Positions 44,110 through 54,914 of a DNA stretch of 64,000 bases are shown here, in pieces (position 1 is the first letter of the stretch; each line of letters opens with the position of its first letter). The position numbers were made by a program, and so were the translations under genes. This DNA is from Chloroherpetonaceae bacterium. GTDB lineage: Bacteria > Bacteroidota > Chlorobiia > Chlorobiales > Thermochlorobacteraceae. The stretch is taken from positions 914,159 through 978,158 of the forward strand of contig JANRJQ010000010.1 in the NCBI GenBank assembly GCA_033763895.1, in the 5' to 3' direction. A model generated the notes under the pieces. The model saw only the letters and a program-made list of their open reading frames with translations. It was not told the origin of the DNA and searched no databases.

Positions 44110-46299
44110 TTACTTCTTTGAAGCTCCTGATTTATAGTATTTCATAATATAATCCGAAACCATCCGATGGGTGTTGTAAACCGGAAGAAGTGTTTCAATG
44201 GATTGGCGAATCATTTTTATCCATTCTTTTGGAATTCCATTCTTATCACGATTGTAAAATGTTGGTACCAAATGATTTTCGAGCGTATCGTAAAGAGAAA
44301 GTGCATCAAGGTGAGTTTGTGCCTCTTGATCTTCAATCGATTCATCCTTACCGATTGAAAATCCATTTTTGCCATTGTATCCTTCTCGCCACCAACCATC
44401 GAGGACGCTGAAATTTAATCCACCGTGAGCGATGACCTTTTGCCCAGAAGTGCCGCTTGCTTCAAGTGGGCGCAGGGGATTATTCAGCCAAACATCAACC
44501 CCTGAAATTAACTGACGAGTGACATTCATGTCATAATTTTCAAGGAAAACGACTTTTCCCAAAAACGGAGTCATTCGGGTGATGTTGAAGATATCTTGAA
44601 TGAATTTTTTTCCGCCATTATCCTTGGGGTGGGCTTTCCCGGCAAAGATAATCTGAACCGGACGCTGTGGATTATTGATAATTGCAGCAATGCGTTTTAA
44701 ATCTGAAAAAATGAGCGGGGCGCGTTTGTAGGTGGCAAAGCGTCTTGCAAAACCAATGGTGAGTACATCCGGAGACATCACTCGCTCTTCACCTAAACTA
44801 AGCTGCTGAATATGGTTATGATTTAGCATATCGAGCCTTTGACGAACAAACTCCACGACATCGCGGCGAAGTGTATAACGATGAGCCCATAACTCTTCGT
44901 CGCTAATGGAATCAAGCAACGATTTCAATTTTTTTCGATCAGTGAAAAACGCCAAATCGCCTTTTGATTTTCTCGCCCAAAAATGCACAGATTTTTCGCC
45001 CATCCAAGTGTAGGTATGGATTCCATTGGTGATATGACCAATTGGAACTTTTTTCTGATCACTTACACCATAAAGTGATTTCCACATTTTACGAGAAACC
45101 TCGCCGTGCAATTCAGAAACACCATTTGCAGTTCGTGAAAGGTTCAAGCACAAAACCGTCATCGTAAAGAGTTGAGATTTATCGCCTTGAACTTCTCGGC
45201 CGAGATCCATTAATGTTTCAAAGCCGATGTTGAGCTTTTTGAGAAATAGATCTAACGAGTAGTGCATCAAATCGGATGAGAATCGATCATGACCTGCCGG
45301 AACCGGTGTATGCGTGGTAAAGACACATTGGTCTTTCACTGCTTTTTTCGCGGCTTCAAACCCTTTTCCAGAAAGGATTTCTTCGCGAAGTAATTCAAGT
45401 GTGAGAAACGCTGAATGACCTTCGTTCATATGATAAACGGCGGGCTTGATTCCCATCGCATGAAGAAATCGAACGCCGCCAATGCCAAGAACGATTTCTT
45501 GATTGATGCGTGTGGTAGAATCGCCACCATAAACACGGCTGGTGATGTCGCGGTAGTGGTGTTCGTTTTGCTCGAGATTTGCATCCAATAGATACAAAGT
45601 TGCTCTTCCAACACGGACAGCCCACGCTTGCAAATAAACGGTGCTATGACCGATTTCAACACTCACGATTAAAGGTTTGCCGAGAGAATCGGTGACAAGT
45701 TCAAACGGAAGAATTTTCGGTGCATACAAAGGATAATTTTCTTGTTGCCAACCGTCGTGTGAAAGCTTTTGTTGAAAATACCCTTCACGATAGTATAAAC
45801 TGACACCAACAAAATTTAAGCCGAGGTCGCTAGCCGATTTGATATGGTCTCCGGCAAGTACACCCAATCCACCTGAGTAAATCGGTAAACTTTCGTGTAA
45901 CCCGAATTCGGCACTGAAGTAAGCAACAGGGTTTTTAGAGAATTCCTTTGCATTCTTAGAAGCCCAAGTGTTTTTATCGGAAAGATAGGCGTTGAAGTTT
46001 TTAAGGGTGGTTTCAACTTTTTTTGCAAAATCAGGGTCCCTTAAACGGGCTTGTAATTCTTGTTCAGAAACATTGTTAAGAATATCAGAAGGGTTGTGAT
46101 TATCGAGCGACCAAAACCGTGGTGAAAGCGCTTCAAATACTTCTTGGGCTTCAACATTCCAAGACCACCACATATTTTTGGCTAAAGACTTTAAGCCTGA
46201 AATAAGATCTGCAACACTCGATGCTGTTCCCTTTGGTTTCGACTTGTTAGAAACGGATTTAACCGGTTTTGATGAAGACTTGGTTTGTTTAGAAGCCAT
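44110..46299 (-). CDS. glgP: Alpha-glucan (glycogen) phosphorylase, GT35
   Basis: 729 residues, the shorter GT35 type seen in Chlorobiota and many thermophiles. The front is a Lys/Ser-rich tail, then the DUF3417-type N-terminus (LAKNMWWSWNVEAQEVFEAL). AYFSAEFGLHESLPIYSGGLGVLAGDH, VYHMNEGHSAFL and RFATYKRAPLIF are conserved, and EASGTSGQKVIAHGGLNFSVLDGWW has the PLP lysine. It releases glucose-1-phosphate from storage glucan, feeding the neighbouring GAPDH step. Confidence 0.92.
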   Translation of the reverse strand: MASKQTKSSSKPVKSVSNKSKPKGTASSVADLISGLKSLAKNMWWSWNVEAQEVFEALSPRFWSLDNHNPSDILNNVSEQELQARLRDPDFAKKVETTLKNFNAYLSDKNTWASKNAKEFSKNPVAYFSAEFGLHESLPIYSGGLGVLAGDHIKSASDLGLNFVGVSLYYREGYFQQKLSHDGWQQENYPLYAPKILPFELVTDSLGKPLIVSVEIGHSTVYLQAWAVRVGRATLYLLDANLEQNEHHYRDITSRVYGGDSTTRINQEIVLGIGGVRFLHAMGIKPAVYHMNEGHSAFLTLELLREEILSGKGFEAAKKAVKDQCVFTTHTPVPAGHDRFSSDLMHYSLDLFLKKLNIGFETLMDLGREVQGDKSQLFTMTVLCLNLSRTANGVSELHGEVSRKMWKSLYGVSDQKKVPIGHITNGIHTYTWMGEKSVHFWARKSKGDLAFFTDRKKLKSLLDSISDEELWAHRYTLRRDVVEFVRQRLDMLNHNHIQQLSLGEERVMSPDVLTIGFARRFATYKRAPLIFSDLKRIAAIINNPQRPVQIIFAGKAHPKDNGGKKFIQDIFNITRMTPFLGKVVFLENYDMNVTRQLISGVDVWLNNPLRPLEASGTSGQKVIAHGGLNFSVLDGWWREGYNGKNGFSIGKDESIEDQEAQTHLDALSLYDTLENHLVPTFYNRDKNGIPKEWIKMIRQSIETLLPVYNTHRMVSDYIMKYYKSGASKK

Positions 46300-46473
46300 A
46301 ACTTTGAAAAAAAAGGTTAATAATTGTTTAGAAAAATCTCAAAGTGCTTCAAAAGGTTGGGACGCTAAAAACAATAATTATTTGAATTTTCAAAATCAAT
46401 TCAAAAATCGTGATAAGATTCATAAAATGAAAATCCCCCAAATTAGGAGGATTTTCAGAGAATCTTTGCGAAG

Positions 46474-46971
46474 TTACGCTTGTACAAAAGGATAAACTTT
46501 CATCGTAATCGGTTCAAGCGGATTATCGCGAGAATCTTTTTTGGCAACGGAGATTTTATCTGCAACATCCATTCCGGTAAGAACTCTTCCAAAAACGGTA
46601 TAGCCATTGCTCGGTAAATCAAGGAAGTCGTTATCAGCAACATTGATATAAAATTGGCTGCCGGATGAGGCTTTCGCGGGGTTTCCATCGCGTGCGGCGG
46701 CAAGCATGCCACGTTTATTCTTATGTTTAAATTCTGCGGGTATTCTTTGGCTTGGTCCACCTGTACCGTGAAGGTGCTTTTTGGTTTGATCTTTCGAAAG
46801 CGGATCTCCACCTTGAATCATAAACCCTGAAATGACGCGGTGAAAGGTAATCCCATCATAAAACTTTTCAGAAACAAGCCGCACGAAATTATCGCGATGC
46901 AATGGGGTATCATCAAAGAGTTCAATGACGATGTTTCCGAGGTTGGTTTCAATTACAAATTGACTTGGCAT
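46474..46971 (-). CDS. Cyclophilin-type peptidylprolyl isomerase, cytoplasmic
   Basis: 165 residues without a signal peptide. Active-site stretch FHRVISGFMIQGGDPL, then GMLAAARDGNPAKASSGSQFYIN and GYTVFGRVLTGMDVADKI. It is a close relative of the exported cyclophilin encoded 24 bp upstream, probably a tandem duplication. Confidence 0.92.
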   Translation of the reverse strand: MPSQFVIETNLGNIVIELFDDTPLHRDNFVRLVSEKFYDGITFHRVISGFMIQGGDPLSKDQTKKHLHGTGGPSQRIPAEFKHKNKRGMLAAARDGNPAKASSGSQFYINVADNDFLDLPSNGYTVFGRVLTGMDVADKISVAKKDSRDNPLEPITMKVYPFVQA

Positions 46972-46995
46972 AGTGATTTGATTTGATTAAAAAAG

Positions 46996-47697
46996 TTAGT
47001 TTTCAATTTCTTTGATGCTCAGATAAACTGGATTATATGGGTTATCGAGACCATTACGGGGAAGCATACTGATTTTATCAACAATTTCCATTCCTTCAAT
47101 AACTCTTCCAAATACGGTATAACTTCCATCATAAAATCGATTGTCGTTCAAGTTGATGAAAAATTGCGTCGCCGAGGATTCACGCTTAGGGTTTACATCA
47201 TCATCTCGTCTTGCGGCGGCGAGTGTGCCACGAAAATGGGTGTGTTTAATTTCGGGCGGCAGAGTCATTTTATCCATTTTCAAAAACTCTTCATCAAGCG
47301 GGTCACGAAGTTTTGGATCGCCGGCTTGGATAATTAATCCCGGAACGACGCGGTGAAATTGCGTATTCGTGTACCAATCGCTATTGGCAATTTTGATGAA
47401 GTTATCTCGGTGAATGGGGGTATCGTTGAAAAGTTCGATAATGATATCGCCTTCTCGGGTACTGATTTCAAACTTTCGAAGAATGGTTGAGTCGGCAGTC
47501 GTGGTACTGTTGCTCGAGGTCATTAAATTTTTTCGATTACACCCTGAGCCTGTAACGATAATCAAAAACAAAACCAAAAGGAAACCTTTTAGAATTAAAA
47601 AAGGAGTCGATTTCGAGTTGTTGAAACTCCCGCGGTTGAAACACTTCAAGGAAAAAATCGGCAAAATGGAAAGAGACACTCTAAACTTAAAAATCAA
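46996..47697 (-). CDS. Cyclophilin-type peptidylprolyl isomerase, lipoprotein
   Basis: The catalytic part (FHRVVPGLIIQAGDPKL, GTLAAARRDDDVNPKRESSATQFFINL, SYTVFGRVIEGMEIVDKI) follows a hydrophobic stretch and lipobox TGSGC. The start is uncertain: the frame opens with a TTG overlapping the antiporter stop (TTGA), which would put 53 residues before the lipid cysteine, unusually long. No ATG lies closer; GTG and TTG codons at residues 7, 12 and 17 are alternatives. The protein folds proteins in the envelope. Confidence 0.8.
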   Translation of the reverse strand: MIFKFRVSLSILPIFSLKCFNRGSFNNSKSTPFLILKGFLLVLFLIIVTGSGCNRKNLMTSSNSTTTADSTILRKFEISTREGDIIIELFNDTPIHRDNFIKIANSDWYTNTQFHRVVPGLIIQAGDPKLRDPLDEEFLKMDKMTLPPEIKHTHFRGTLAAARRDDDVNPKRESSATQFFINLNDNRFYDGSYTVFGRVIEGMEIVDKISMLPRNGLDNPYNPVYLSIKEIEN

Positions 47698-48971
47698 AAA
47701 AATATGAGTTGCAAAAGTATGAAAATTGGTAATAAGGCCACCAACGAGAAGCGATAAATATAACTGAAAAAGTCGGGCATTCGAATGCCATTTTCTTCTG
47801 CAATTGCTTTCACCATAAAATTGGGTCCGTTCCCGATATAAGTTAAACTGCCAAATAAAACCGATGCCACTGCTATGGATTCTAGAATTTTGTCTGGTAC
47901 GCCTGCAATCATCGAAGCATCTTGCAACCCGAGACCTAAGGCTAATGAGTAAAATGTCACTGCCGTTGGGGTGTTATCTAAAACTGCGCTAAGCGAGCCC
48001 GTCGCATAATAAAAAGCTCGAACGCTTTCTACGCCTATCGACTTCGCGTTGGCCTCAAGAAAAAGAATGCAGGGAATCATTGTAATGAAGATTCCAAGAA
48101 ATAAATAGGCAACTTCTAAGATTGGCGCCCAAGAAAAGTTGTTATCGATTCTCAGCTTTTTTTCAGTGAAATACATCGAAAGACCTGCAAAGAGAAGAAT
48201 AAGAAACTCGCGGCCAAATTTTAGAACAAGCAGCGCTTTAAGGTGAGGAAGAAATTGCTCGTTAAAAAATGCAACAGAAAGCACGACTCCCAAGAGCCAC
48301 ACAAAATTCAACACTCCTTTCACACGGATGGGTTGAATCTGAGTTCTATCGCGCTGAATTGCGCTGAGCGGTTCTTTGGAGTGGAAATAGGAATCGATGA
48401 TAAAGTAAAGAAGAAGCAATGCGCCATTCGCAATTCCCCAAAGGGGAAAGAGCTTAAAAAACCAATCGAAAGGAACTCCGCGAAGATAAAGCACGAAAAG
48501 CGGCGGATCTCCCAAAGGCGTGAGCAGCCCGCCGCAATTGGCCACAATCCCAATAAAGAATAACACCGTGTGAACCTTAAACTTTCGCTCTTGATTGGTT
48601 TGAAGCAATGCGCGTATAAGAAGCATTGACGCGCCTGTGGTTCCAATAAAGGAAGCAAGCAAAGCGCCGATAGCCATAAATGCGGTATTCGCTTGCGGAG
48701 TTGCTTCAATATCGCCGGTGATTCGAATCCCGCCGGTGATGACAAAAAGCGCTCCCAAGAGAATCACGAATGGGATATAATCAAAGAGCACCGCGTGTTC
48801 AAGCGCAACGAATTCGCCGTGTAGGATGAGGAATATCGCAATGGGAAATGAAAGAATCAAAGAAATGAAAAGCTTATTCCGGTTCGATTCCCAAAAATGA
48901 TTCGCAATGAGTGGTAATACAGCGATTGAACCGAGCATCACTATAAAGGGTATGAGCGACCAAACAGGCAT
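47694..48971 (-). CDS. Sodium:proton antiporter, CitMHS/NhaD-like
   Basis: 425 residues with about 11 membrane helices. Characteristic stretches are SFIGTTGASMLLIRALL, ANCGGLLTPLGDPPLFVLYLRGVPF, SLSAVLDNTPTAVTFYSLALG and LTYIGNGPNFMVKAIAEENGI, the repeated loops of the ion-transporter superfamily. It probably exchanges Na+ for H+, though the ion is not proven by sequence. It lies 33 bp after deoA. Confidence 0.8.
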   Translation of the reverse strand: MPVWSLIPFIVMLGSIAVLPLIANHFWESNRNKLFISLILSFPIAIFLILHGEFVALEHAVLFDYIPFVILLGALFVITGGIRITGDIEATPQANTAFMAIGALLASFIGTTGASMLLIRALLQTNQERKFKVHTVLFFIGIVANCGGLLTPLGDPPLFVLYLRGVPFDWFFKLFPLWGIANGALLLLYFIIDSYFHSKEPLSAIQRDRTQIQPIRVKGVLNFVWLLGVVLSVAFFNEQFLPHLKALLVLKFGREFLILLFAGLSMYFTEKKLRIDNNFSWAPILEVAYLFLGIFITMIPCILFLEANAKSIGVESVRAFYYATGSLSAVLDNTPTAVTFYSLALGLGLQDASMIAGVPDKILESIAVASVLFGSLTYIGNGPNFMVKAIAEENGIRMPDFFSYIYRFSLVALLPIFILLQLIFF

Positions 48972-49004
48972 TTTTTTGATTTGAATTTCAGTTGACGAAA
49001 AGGT

Positions 49005-50309
49005 TTACTTCAGGTATTCCAAAATCTTGGATTTTGGGGCCACCATTTTGTTTGAATACGCAATTGCTGTTTGAACTCTCTTCGAGACCGATTCAAGCGA
49101 TGATTTCTTATCAGAATAAATTTCAGCGATTGGGGAATTGACTTGAACCTTATCACCGCATTTTTTGAGAAACATGATTCCGGCTTTTGGCTCAATGGCA
49201 TCTTCTTTCTTTATGCGACCTGCGCCTAATTCAATGGCTGCAAGCCCAATTTCAAGCGAATCCATTGAAGCAATAAAACCTGTCTTCGAAGCATAAATCG
49301 TAGAAGTGTACTTAGATTTCGGATAGGTTTTTTCATCAATCAGCGGCGAAATATCACCACCTTGTGCTTTTGCAATTTTGAGAAATTGATCGAACGCTTT
49401 TCCGCTTTGAATGGCGTCTTTAGAGAGTTCAATCCCTTTTTCAAGGGTTTTGCATTTGCCTGCCAAACGAAGCATTTCACCGGAAAGTGCGTAAGTCACT
49501 TCCATCAAATCAGCAATATCTTCGCCTTGCAAAGCGCGAACACATTCGCGGACTTCGAGCCAATTGCCAACGGCAAAGCCCAATGGTTCATTCATATCGG
49601 TAATAAATGCAGAAACCTTTTTCCCGTAACTTTTTCCAATCTTAATCAGGGTCTCTGCAAGTTCTTTCGACTTCGCATACTCTTGCATAAACGCTCCACG
49701 ACCCGTCTTGACATCTAACACAAGAGAATCAAGCCCTGATGCAATTTTTTTTGACATAATCGAAGACGCAATGAGCGGTATGCTTTCAACCGTGGCGGTT
49801 ACATCGCGTAGTGAATACAAAAGTTTATCAAGCGGGGCAATCGACTCCGTTTGACCGATAAGGCTGCACGAAAGCTTTTTGAGCTGCGCCTTGTATTCCT
49901 TTTCAGAGAGGTTTATTCGAAAGCCCGGTATCGATTCTAATTTATCAAGCGTTCCACCCGTGTGACCCAACCCTCTGCCGGAAATCATCGGCACCGCAAC
50001 ACCAAGCGACGAAACGATAGGCGCAAGAATGAGTGAAGTTTTATCGCCCACACCGCCTGTGGAGTGCTTATCCACCTTTGGGATTTTCAGAAATGATAAA
50101 TCAACCACTTTGCCGCTATGAACCATTGTGCGGCAAAGCGCCGTCATTTCAAGTTCGTTTAGCCCATTGAAAAAAATTGCCATCAGCATTGCAGAGGCTT
50201 GGTATTCAGCGATATTTTTCTTTTGGCACTCGGTAAAGAAAAATGAAATTTCTTCAGCGGTTAGTTTTCCGCCATCGCGTTTTTTTCGAATTAATTCAAC
50301 CGGGTTCAT
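49005..50309 (-). CDS. deoA: Thymidine/pyrimidine-nucleoside phosphorylase
   Basis: 434 residues, the standard length. VDKHSTGGVGDKTSLILAPIVSSLGVAVPMISGRGLGHTGGTLDKLESIPG is the phosphate and pyrimidine-binding signature region, followed by YSLRDVTATVESIPLIASSIMSKKIASG and DVKTGRGAFM. It cleaves thymidine or uridine with phosphate. Thymidine-specific and broader enzymes are not separated here. Its start overlaps the GT4 stop by 4 bp. Confidence 0.93.
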   Translation of the reverse strand: MNPVELIRKKRDGGKLTAEEISFFFTECQKKNIAEYQASAMLMAIFFNGLNELEMTALCRTMVHSGKVVDLSFLKIPKVDKHSTGGVGDKTSLILAPIVSSLGVAVPMISGRGLGHTGGTLDKLESIPGFRINLSEKEYKAQLKKLSCSLIGQTESIAPLDKLLYSLRDVTATVESIPLIASSIMSKKIASGLDSLVLDVKTGRGAFMQEYAKSKELAETLIKIGKSYGKKVSAFITDMNEPLGFAVGNWLEVRECVRALQGEDIADLMEVTYALSGEMLRLAGKCKTLEKGIELSKDAIQSGKAFDQFLKIAKAQGGDISPLIDEKTYPKSKYTSTIYASKTGFIASMDSLEIGLAAIELGAGRIKKEDAIEPKAGIMFLKKCGDKVQVNSPIAEIYSDKKSSLESVSKRVQTAIAYSNKMVAPKSKILEYLK

Positions 50310-51463
50310 TGCGGTAATTTGGATTTAAAAAAATCAATCAAGCGCACTTCTTGTGCCTGCCAATTTAATACTCGAGATGCTCTCTGGCAGTTGGCGCGGT
50401 AATATTCTTTTTCTTTGTTGAGATGAAGAATCGATTCAATAATTGAAGTTGGTGAATCATGTTCTGCAACCTTGCCAATCTTATACTTTTCAACAGTATC
50501 TTTTAGTGCAGGTAAATTGCTCACAAGCGATGGAATTCCTGCCAAAGTATATTCAAAGAGCTTATTGGGTAGCGCGAGTTCATAACTTTTTGAAATCGGC
50601 TCAATAAGTGAAATGCCAATATCGGCGGAAGCTGTATGATCAAGCAATTCTTCATACGGGACTTTACCGGCAAAGAAAACTCGCTCCGAAAGCGAAAGAG
50701 ATTCAACCAATTGCTGAAGCGAAGATTTCAAATTGCCATCACCGAAGAGCACAAAATAATAAGTTGAAGGGAGCGATTGCATTGCGCGAATCATTATCTC
50801 AAGCCCACGCCCGTCGGAAATCATGCCTTGATAAATTAGAAGGGTAGCTGAGTCTTCCAAAAATAATTTCTGACGGAGTAAGTTTGTTCGCTTGATGGGT
50901 TGAAGATTCGGGTAATTGTAGATGACCTCGGGTTTTTCGATGGAAAGGCTCGTGGCTAAAAGGTCGGCATCGAGATCGCCGGTACAAAAAACAGAGGCTT
51001 TGTGGATATACCTTTTTTCAATCGTGCTCCAAATTTTTTGACGAACCTTTTTCCCTAAAAGAGCGCCAATCGCCGAGTAAATCTCTCGCGAATCATAGAA
51101 CAATTCCCCTCGATGTTTTTTTGCCGCATGTGCCGCAACCGGCAACGAGAATACATCTTCGGCACAATAAATTTTCGCGAGTATTGAAGAGACTTTCGGG
51201 AGAATTGAAAAGTAGAATGAACCAAACTTCGCAACGCCTCGCCGCTCCGTGGGAACCTTCACTGAAATTATCTCAGCTTGTTCATATCGCCACGCCCCGT
51301 CTTCATCCCCGGCTTGTACTACCCGAACGCGAAAGGAATTTTTGGTGAATGATCGAACAATATTTTGAAGCCTTGAATCAAAACGGATATCGCCAAAAAA
51401 AACAAAGCAGATATCAACATCAAATGGTTTTGGATCTTGAAAACTAAACCTCAATTGTGCCAT
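50306..51463 (-). CDS. GT4-type glycosyltransferase
   Basis: 385 residues. The N-terminal acceptor lobe is less conserved (DVCFVFFGDIRFDSRLQNIVRSF, LFYDSREIYSAIGALLGKKVRQK). The C-terminal lobe is typical of GT4: LLIYQGMISDGRGLEIMIRAMQSL, VFFAGKVPYEELLDHTASADIGISLIEPIS, LALPNKLFEYTLAGIPSLVSNLPALKD. Likely acts on a lipid- or cell-surface acceptor; uppP upstream fits an envelope role. Confidence 0.8.
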   Translation of the reverse strand: MAQLRFSFQDPKPFDVDICFVFFGDIRFDSRLQNIVRSFTKNSFRVRVVQAGDEDGAWRYEQAEIISVKVPTERRGVAKFGSFYFSILPKVSSILAKIYCAEDVFSLPVAAHAAKKHRGELFYDSREIYSAIGALLGKKVRQKIWSTIEKRYIHKASVFCTGDLDADLLATSLSIEKPEVIYNYPNLQPIKRTNLLRQKLFLEDSATLLIYQGMISDGRGLEIMIRAMQSLPSTYYFVLFGDGNLKSSLQQLVESLSLSERVFFAGKVPYEELLDHTASADIGISLIEPISKSYELALPNKLFEYTLAGIPSLVSNLPALKDTVEKYKIGKVAEHDSPTSIIESILHLNKEKEYYRANCQRASRVLNWQAQEVRLIDFFKSKLPQ

Positions 51464-51484
51464 TGCAATTTGGTAAACAAAGCG

Positions 51485-52333
51485 TTAGGGTTGAAGGGTG
51501 CCAAAACTCAAAAGGATTAAAAGCCCAAAGCCAATGAAGAGTCGGTAGCCGACAAACACAAGGGTGGTGCGCGTTTTCAAAAATTGAATTAAAAATGCAA
51601 TTGAAAGATAACCAACAACCCCAGAAACCACCGTAGCAATCACCAATGCTGTAATATTCTCCGAAGAGTGTAGCAAGCTCTCACGCTCCTTGTAAAGTTG
51701 ATAAATGCCAGCGGCAAATACCGATGGCAATGACAAAAGAAATGAATATCTCGCCGCCGTTTCGCGCGAAAGCCCCAAATACAAGCCTGCCGTAATGGTT
51801 ACGCCAGAGCGAGAAGAACCCGGAATCAGCGCGATACATTGCGCCAGCCCAATCAAAAATCCTGTTTTCCAATCAAGAGAGGCCAAGCTTTTGAGTTCAA
51901 CTCCCGCTTTCAATTTCTTTGCCAAAAGCTGCTCTGCAAGCCACAAAAGCAAAGCAAGAACTATCAACGCAGAACTAATGATATAAAGTGATCGAAGCGT
52001 TGTATCAATCTGTTTTTTGAAAAGAAGGCCTGCAAGGACAATCGGAATGGTACCAATCACAATCATAAAACCAAGCGTGGCATCTTGATTGTAAAAGAGA
52101 TTTCGCTTTGCGACGCCTTGAAGCGAAGCCGTGCCAATCGTTAGAATATCTTTCCAAAAATAAATGAAGACCGCACCAAGCGTGCCAATTTGAATGACCG
52201 CCGTAAACGCCGAACCCGGGTCATCCCACCCCAAAATCGCAGGAATGATGCGTAAATGCGCGGTGCTGCTAATCGGGAGAAACTCAGTAAGGCCTTGAAT
52301 AATGCCAAGAATGATTGCTTGCCAAATGCTCAT
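51485..52333 (-). CDS. uppP: Undecaprenyl-diphosphatase (BacA type)
   Basis: 282 residues, about eight membrane helices. Active-site segments ILGIIQGLTEFLPISSTAHL and ALIPGSSRSGVTITAGLYLGLSRETAARYSFLLSLPSVFAAG are intact. It recycles undecaprenyl pyrophosphate for cell-wall and glycan synthesis and confers bacitracin tolerance in other bacteria. It leads the run uppP-GT4-deoA-antiporter-two cyclophilins. Confidence 0.95.
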   Translation of the reverse strand: MSIWQAIILGIIQGLTEFLPISSTAHLRIIPAILGWDDPGSAFTAVIQIGTLGAVFIYFWKDILTIGTASLQGVAKRNLFYNQDATLGFMIVIGTIPIVLAGLLFKKQIDTTLRSLYIISSALIVLALLLWLAEQLLAKKLKAGVELKSLASLDWKTGFLIGLAQCIALIPGSSRSGVTITAGLYLGLSRETAARYSFLLSLPSVFAAGIYQLYKERESLLHSSENITALVIATVVSGVVGYLSIAFLIQFLKTRTTLVFVGYRLFIGFGLLILLSFGTLQP

Positions 52334-52372
52334 AAAAATGAGTTTATCTTAAAATTCTCAATTCATTTGTTC

Positions 52373-52401
52373 AAAAAAGAAAGGGGCACGAAGCCCCTTT
52401 C
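52373..52401 (-). terminator. Intrinsic terminator of gyrA
   Basis: On the minus strand GAAAGGGGC pairs with GCCCCTTTC around TTCGT, followed by TTTTTT. It separates gyrA from the uppP operon. Confidence 0.92.
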
Positions 52402-52418
52402 AAACAATTTGGTGAAGG

Positions 52419-54914
52419 TTATTCCTTTCCTCCAAATAAGTCGTCGGGTTCGGGTGCAGGTGCAGCAGAAGGCGTTTCATTGCCGTCTTCTTCCTCTTTC
52501 GGAACTCGAGCAACAGCAGCGATGGTATCGCCATCTTCCAATCTGACCAATCTCACGCCGCTGGTATTTCTACCCATTACCCGAATATCCGCGACATGCT
52601 GCCGATTGACAATCCCGTTGTTGGTCACGATAATCAGATCATCGGAATCCGCGACTTCAAGCATCGTGACAAGGCTGCCGACCTTATCATTTTCCTTAAG
52701 TGTAATCACGCCGCTTGCACCGCGCCGTGTCATGCGGTATTCCTCGAGCGCACTGCGTTTTCCGTAGCCGAGATTCGTTACCGTAAGAAGCGTAATGTCT
52801 TCGTGGCGCGTTGTCACCATTGCAACGATGGCTTCCTTATCATCAAGTTCTGCACCTTTCACGCCAATCGAATTTCTTCCCATCGGGCGAACTTCGGACT
52901 CGTGGAAACGAACCGCATAGCCGGAGTTTTTAGCTAAGATAACTTGATGGTTTCCATCCGTGAGCTTGGCTTCGATGAGCGAATCGCCATCTTCAATGTT
53001 GATGGCAATGATGCCCGTCTTTCGTGGGTTTGAATATTCCGTAAGAGGCGTTTTTTTGATGATGCCGTTCTTCGTTGCCATCAAAATAAACTGCGACTCC
53101 ACAAATTCTTTCACACTGATAAACGCGCAAATCGATTCCCCTTCTTCCAATTGAATAATATTGGTTATCGAACGGCCTCGCGCGGTGCGGCTTGCTTCGG
53201 GGATTTCATACACCTTCAGCCAATAACATTTTCCCTTTGTCGTAAAAAAGAGAATGTAGTGATGAGTAGAGGCAATAATAAGATGTTCGATAAAATCATC
53301 TTCTTTGGTGGCACCGCCTGAAATGCCTTTTCCGCCCCGACCTTGACGGCGATAGGTGTCCACCGGCGTGCGTTTAATGAAGCCGTTATGCGTGATGGTG
53401 ATAATCACATCTTCTTCTTTAATAAGGCTTTCCATCGAAAATTCATCGGTCTGATAAATAATCTCTGTGCGGCGTTCATCGCCAAAGTCTTTTCTCACTT
53501 GAATCAATTCCTCTTTTACGATCTTCATCTGAAGTGCTTCGTTCGCCAAAATTTCTTTCAATTCGCCGATGAGCTTAAGCACTTCGCGATATTCGTCTTC
53601 GATTTTTTGGCGTTCAAGTCCTGTGAGGCGTTGCAAGCGCATATCCAAAATTGCTTTTGCTTGAATTTCGGAGAGCTTGAACCTTTCCATCAAGGTGGTG
53701 CGGGCATCGTCGCCGTCTTTTGCGGCACGAATGGTTTTAATGACTTCGTCTAAATTATCTAAGCAAATTTTAAGCCCTTCGAGAATATGGGCGCGTTTTT
53801 CGGCTTCGGATAAATCAAACTTCGTGCGGCGAATAATAATCTCGTGGCGATGCCGAATGTAATAGTGCATCATCTCTTTCAGATTAAGCACGCGAGGCAC
53901 ACCATCAACAAGCGCAAGCATAATCACGCCAAATGTTTCTTGCATTTGCGTATGCTTGTAAAGATTATTCAGCACCACTTGCGTGACAGCCCCTTTCTTC
54001 AATTCAATCACCACGCGCATGCCATCTTTATCGCTCTCGTCATTGACGCCGGAGATGCCTTCCAATTTTTTATCATTCACCAAATCAGCAATCTTTTCTA
54101 AAAGCCGCGCTTTATTGACTTGATAAGGAAGCTCGGTGATGATAATCGATTCACGGTCGTTCTTTTGATTGACTTCGATCTTCACTTTGGCACGGAGCGT
54201 AATTTTTCCACGACCGGTTGTGAACGCTTCTTTTACGCCGCCGTATCCATAGATAATTCCGGCCGTAGGGAAGTCGGGCGCTTTGACATGCTTCATCAAT
54301 TCTTCAATCGTAATCTCACGGTTATCGATGAAAGCAATGAGTCCATTGATGACTTCGGTTAAATTATGAGGTGGAATATTCGTGGCCATACCGACGGCAA
54401 TCCCCGATGAACCATTCACCAAAAGGTTCGGGAAGGCCGAAGGCATTACCGTTGGCTCCTCGAGTGAATCATCGAAATTGGGTGCAAAGTCAACCGTATT
54501 TTTATCGAGGTCGCGCAGCATTTCAGCGGTGATTCGCTTTAAGCGGACTTCGGTGTAACGCATTGCTGCGGGCGCATCGCCATCAACCGAGCCGAAATTT
54601 CCTTGCCCGTCAATAAGCGGATAGCGGAGCGAAAACTCTTGAACCATTCGAACGATGGTATCATAAACGGCGGTGTCGCCGTGCGGGTGATACTTTCCGA
54701 GAACCTCTCCAACGATACGCGCCGATTTTTTATATGGCCTTCCGGCTTGAAGCCCCAATTCGCTCATGCCAAAAAGGACTCGGCGATGAACGGGCTTTAG
54801 GCCGTCGCGCACATCGGGAAGGGCGCGGCTAACAATGACGGACATCGAGTAATCGATGTACGAATCTCTCATTTCGTCTTCGATTGTAATCGGTACAATT
54901 CTTTCGCGTTGCAT
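52419..54914 (-). CDS. gyrA: DNA gyrase subunit A
   Basis: 831 residues from the ATG at 54914 ([47 protein letters not shown]); the extra 21 codons upstream are not gyrase. Catalytic Tyr120 in [11 protein letters not shown]. In the quinolone region the E. coli Ser83 position is Thr81 and the Asp87 position is Asp85 (HGDTAVYD). The GyrA-box-like stretch is QGRGGKG in the C-terminal propeller. The last residues are an acidic Pro/Ala-rich tail ending DDLFGGKE. gyrB is not in the window. Confidence 0.97.
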   Translation of the reverse strand: MQRERIVPITIEDEMRDSYIDYSMSVIVSRALPDVRDGLKPVHRRVLFGMSELGLQAGRPYKKSARIVGEVLGKYHPHGDTAVYDTIVRMVQEFSLRYPLIDGQGNFGSVDGDAPAAMRYTEVRLKRITAEMLRDLDKNTVDFAPNFDDSLEEPTVMPSAFPNLLVNGSSGIAVGMATNIPPHNLTEVINGLIAFIDNREITIEELMKHVKAPDFPTAGIIYGYGGVKEAFTTGRGKITLRAKVKIEVNQKNDRESIIITELPYQVNKARLLEKIADLVNDKKLEGISGVNDESDKDGMRVVIELKKGAVTQVVLNNLYKHTQMQETFGVIMLALVDGVPRVLNLKEMMHYYIRHRHEIIIRRTKFDLSEAEKRAHILEGLKICLDNLDEVIKTIRAAKDGDDARTTLMERFKLSEIQAKAILDMRLQRLTGLERQKIEDEYREVLKLIGELKEILANEALQMKIVKEELIQVRKDFGDERRTEIIYQTDEFSMESLIKEEDVIITITHNGFIKRTPVDTYRRQGRGGKGISGGATKEDDFIEHLIIASTHHYILFFTTKGKCYWLKVYEIPEASRTARGRSITNIIQLEEGESICAFISVKEFVESQFILMATKNGIIKKTPLTEYSNPRKTGIIAINIEDGDSLIEAKLTDGNHQVILAKNSGYAVRFHESEVRPMGRNSIGVKGAELDDKEAIVAMVTTRHEDITLLTVTNLGYGKRSALEEYRMTRRGASGVITLKENDKVGSLVTMLEVADSDDLIIVTNNGIVNRQHVADIRVMGRNTSGVRLVRLEDGDTIAAVARVPKEEEDGNETPSAAPAPEPDDLFGGKE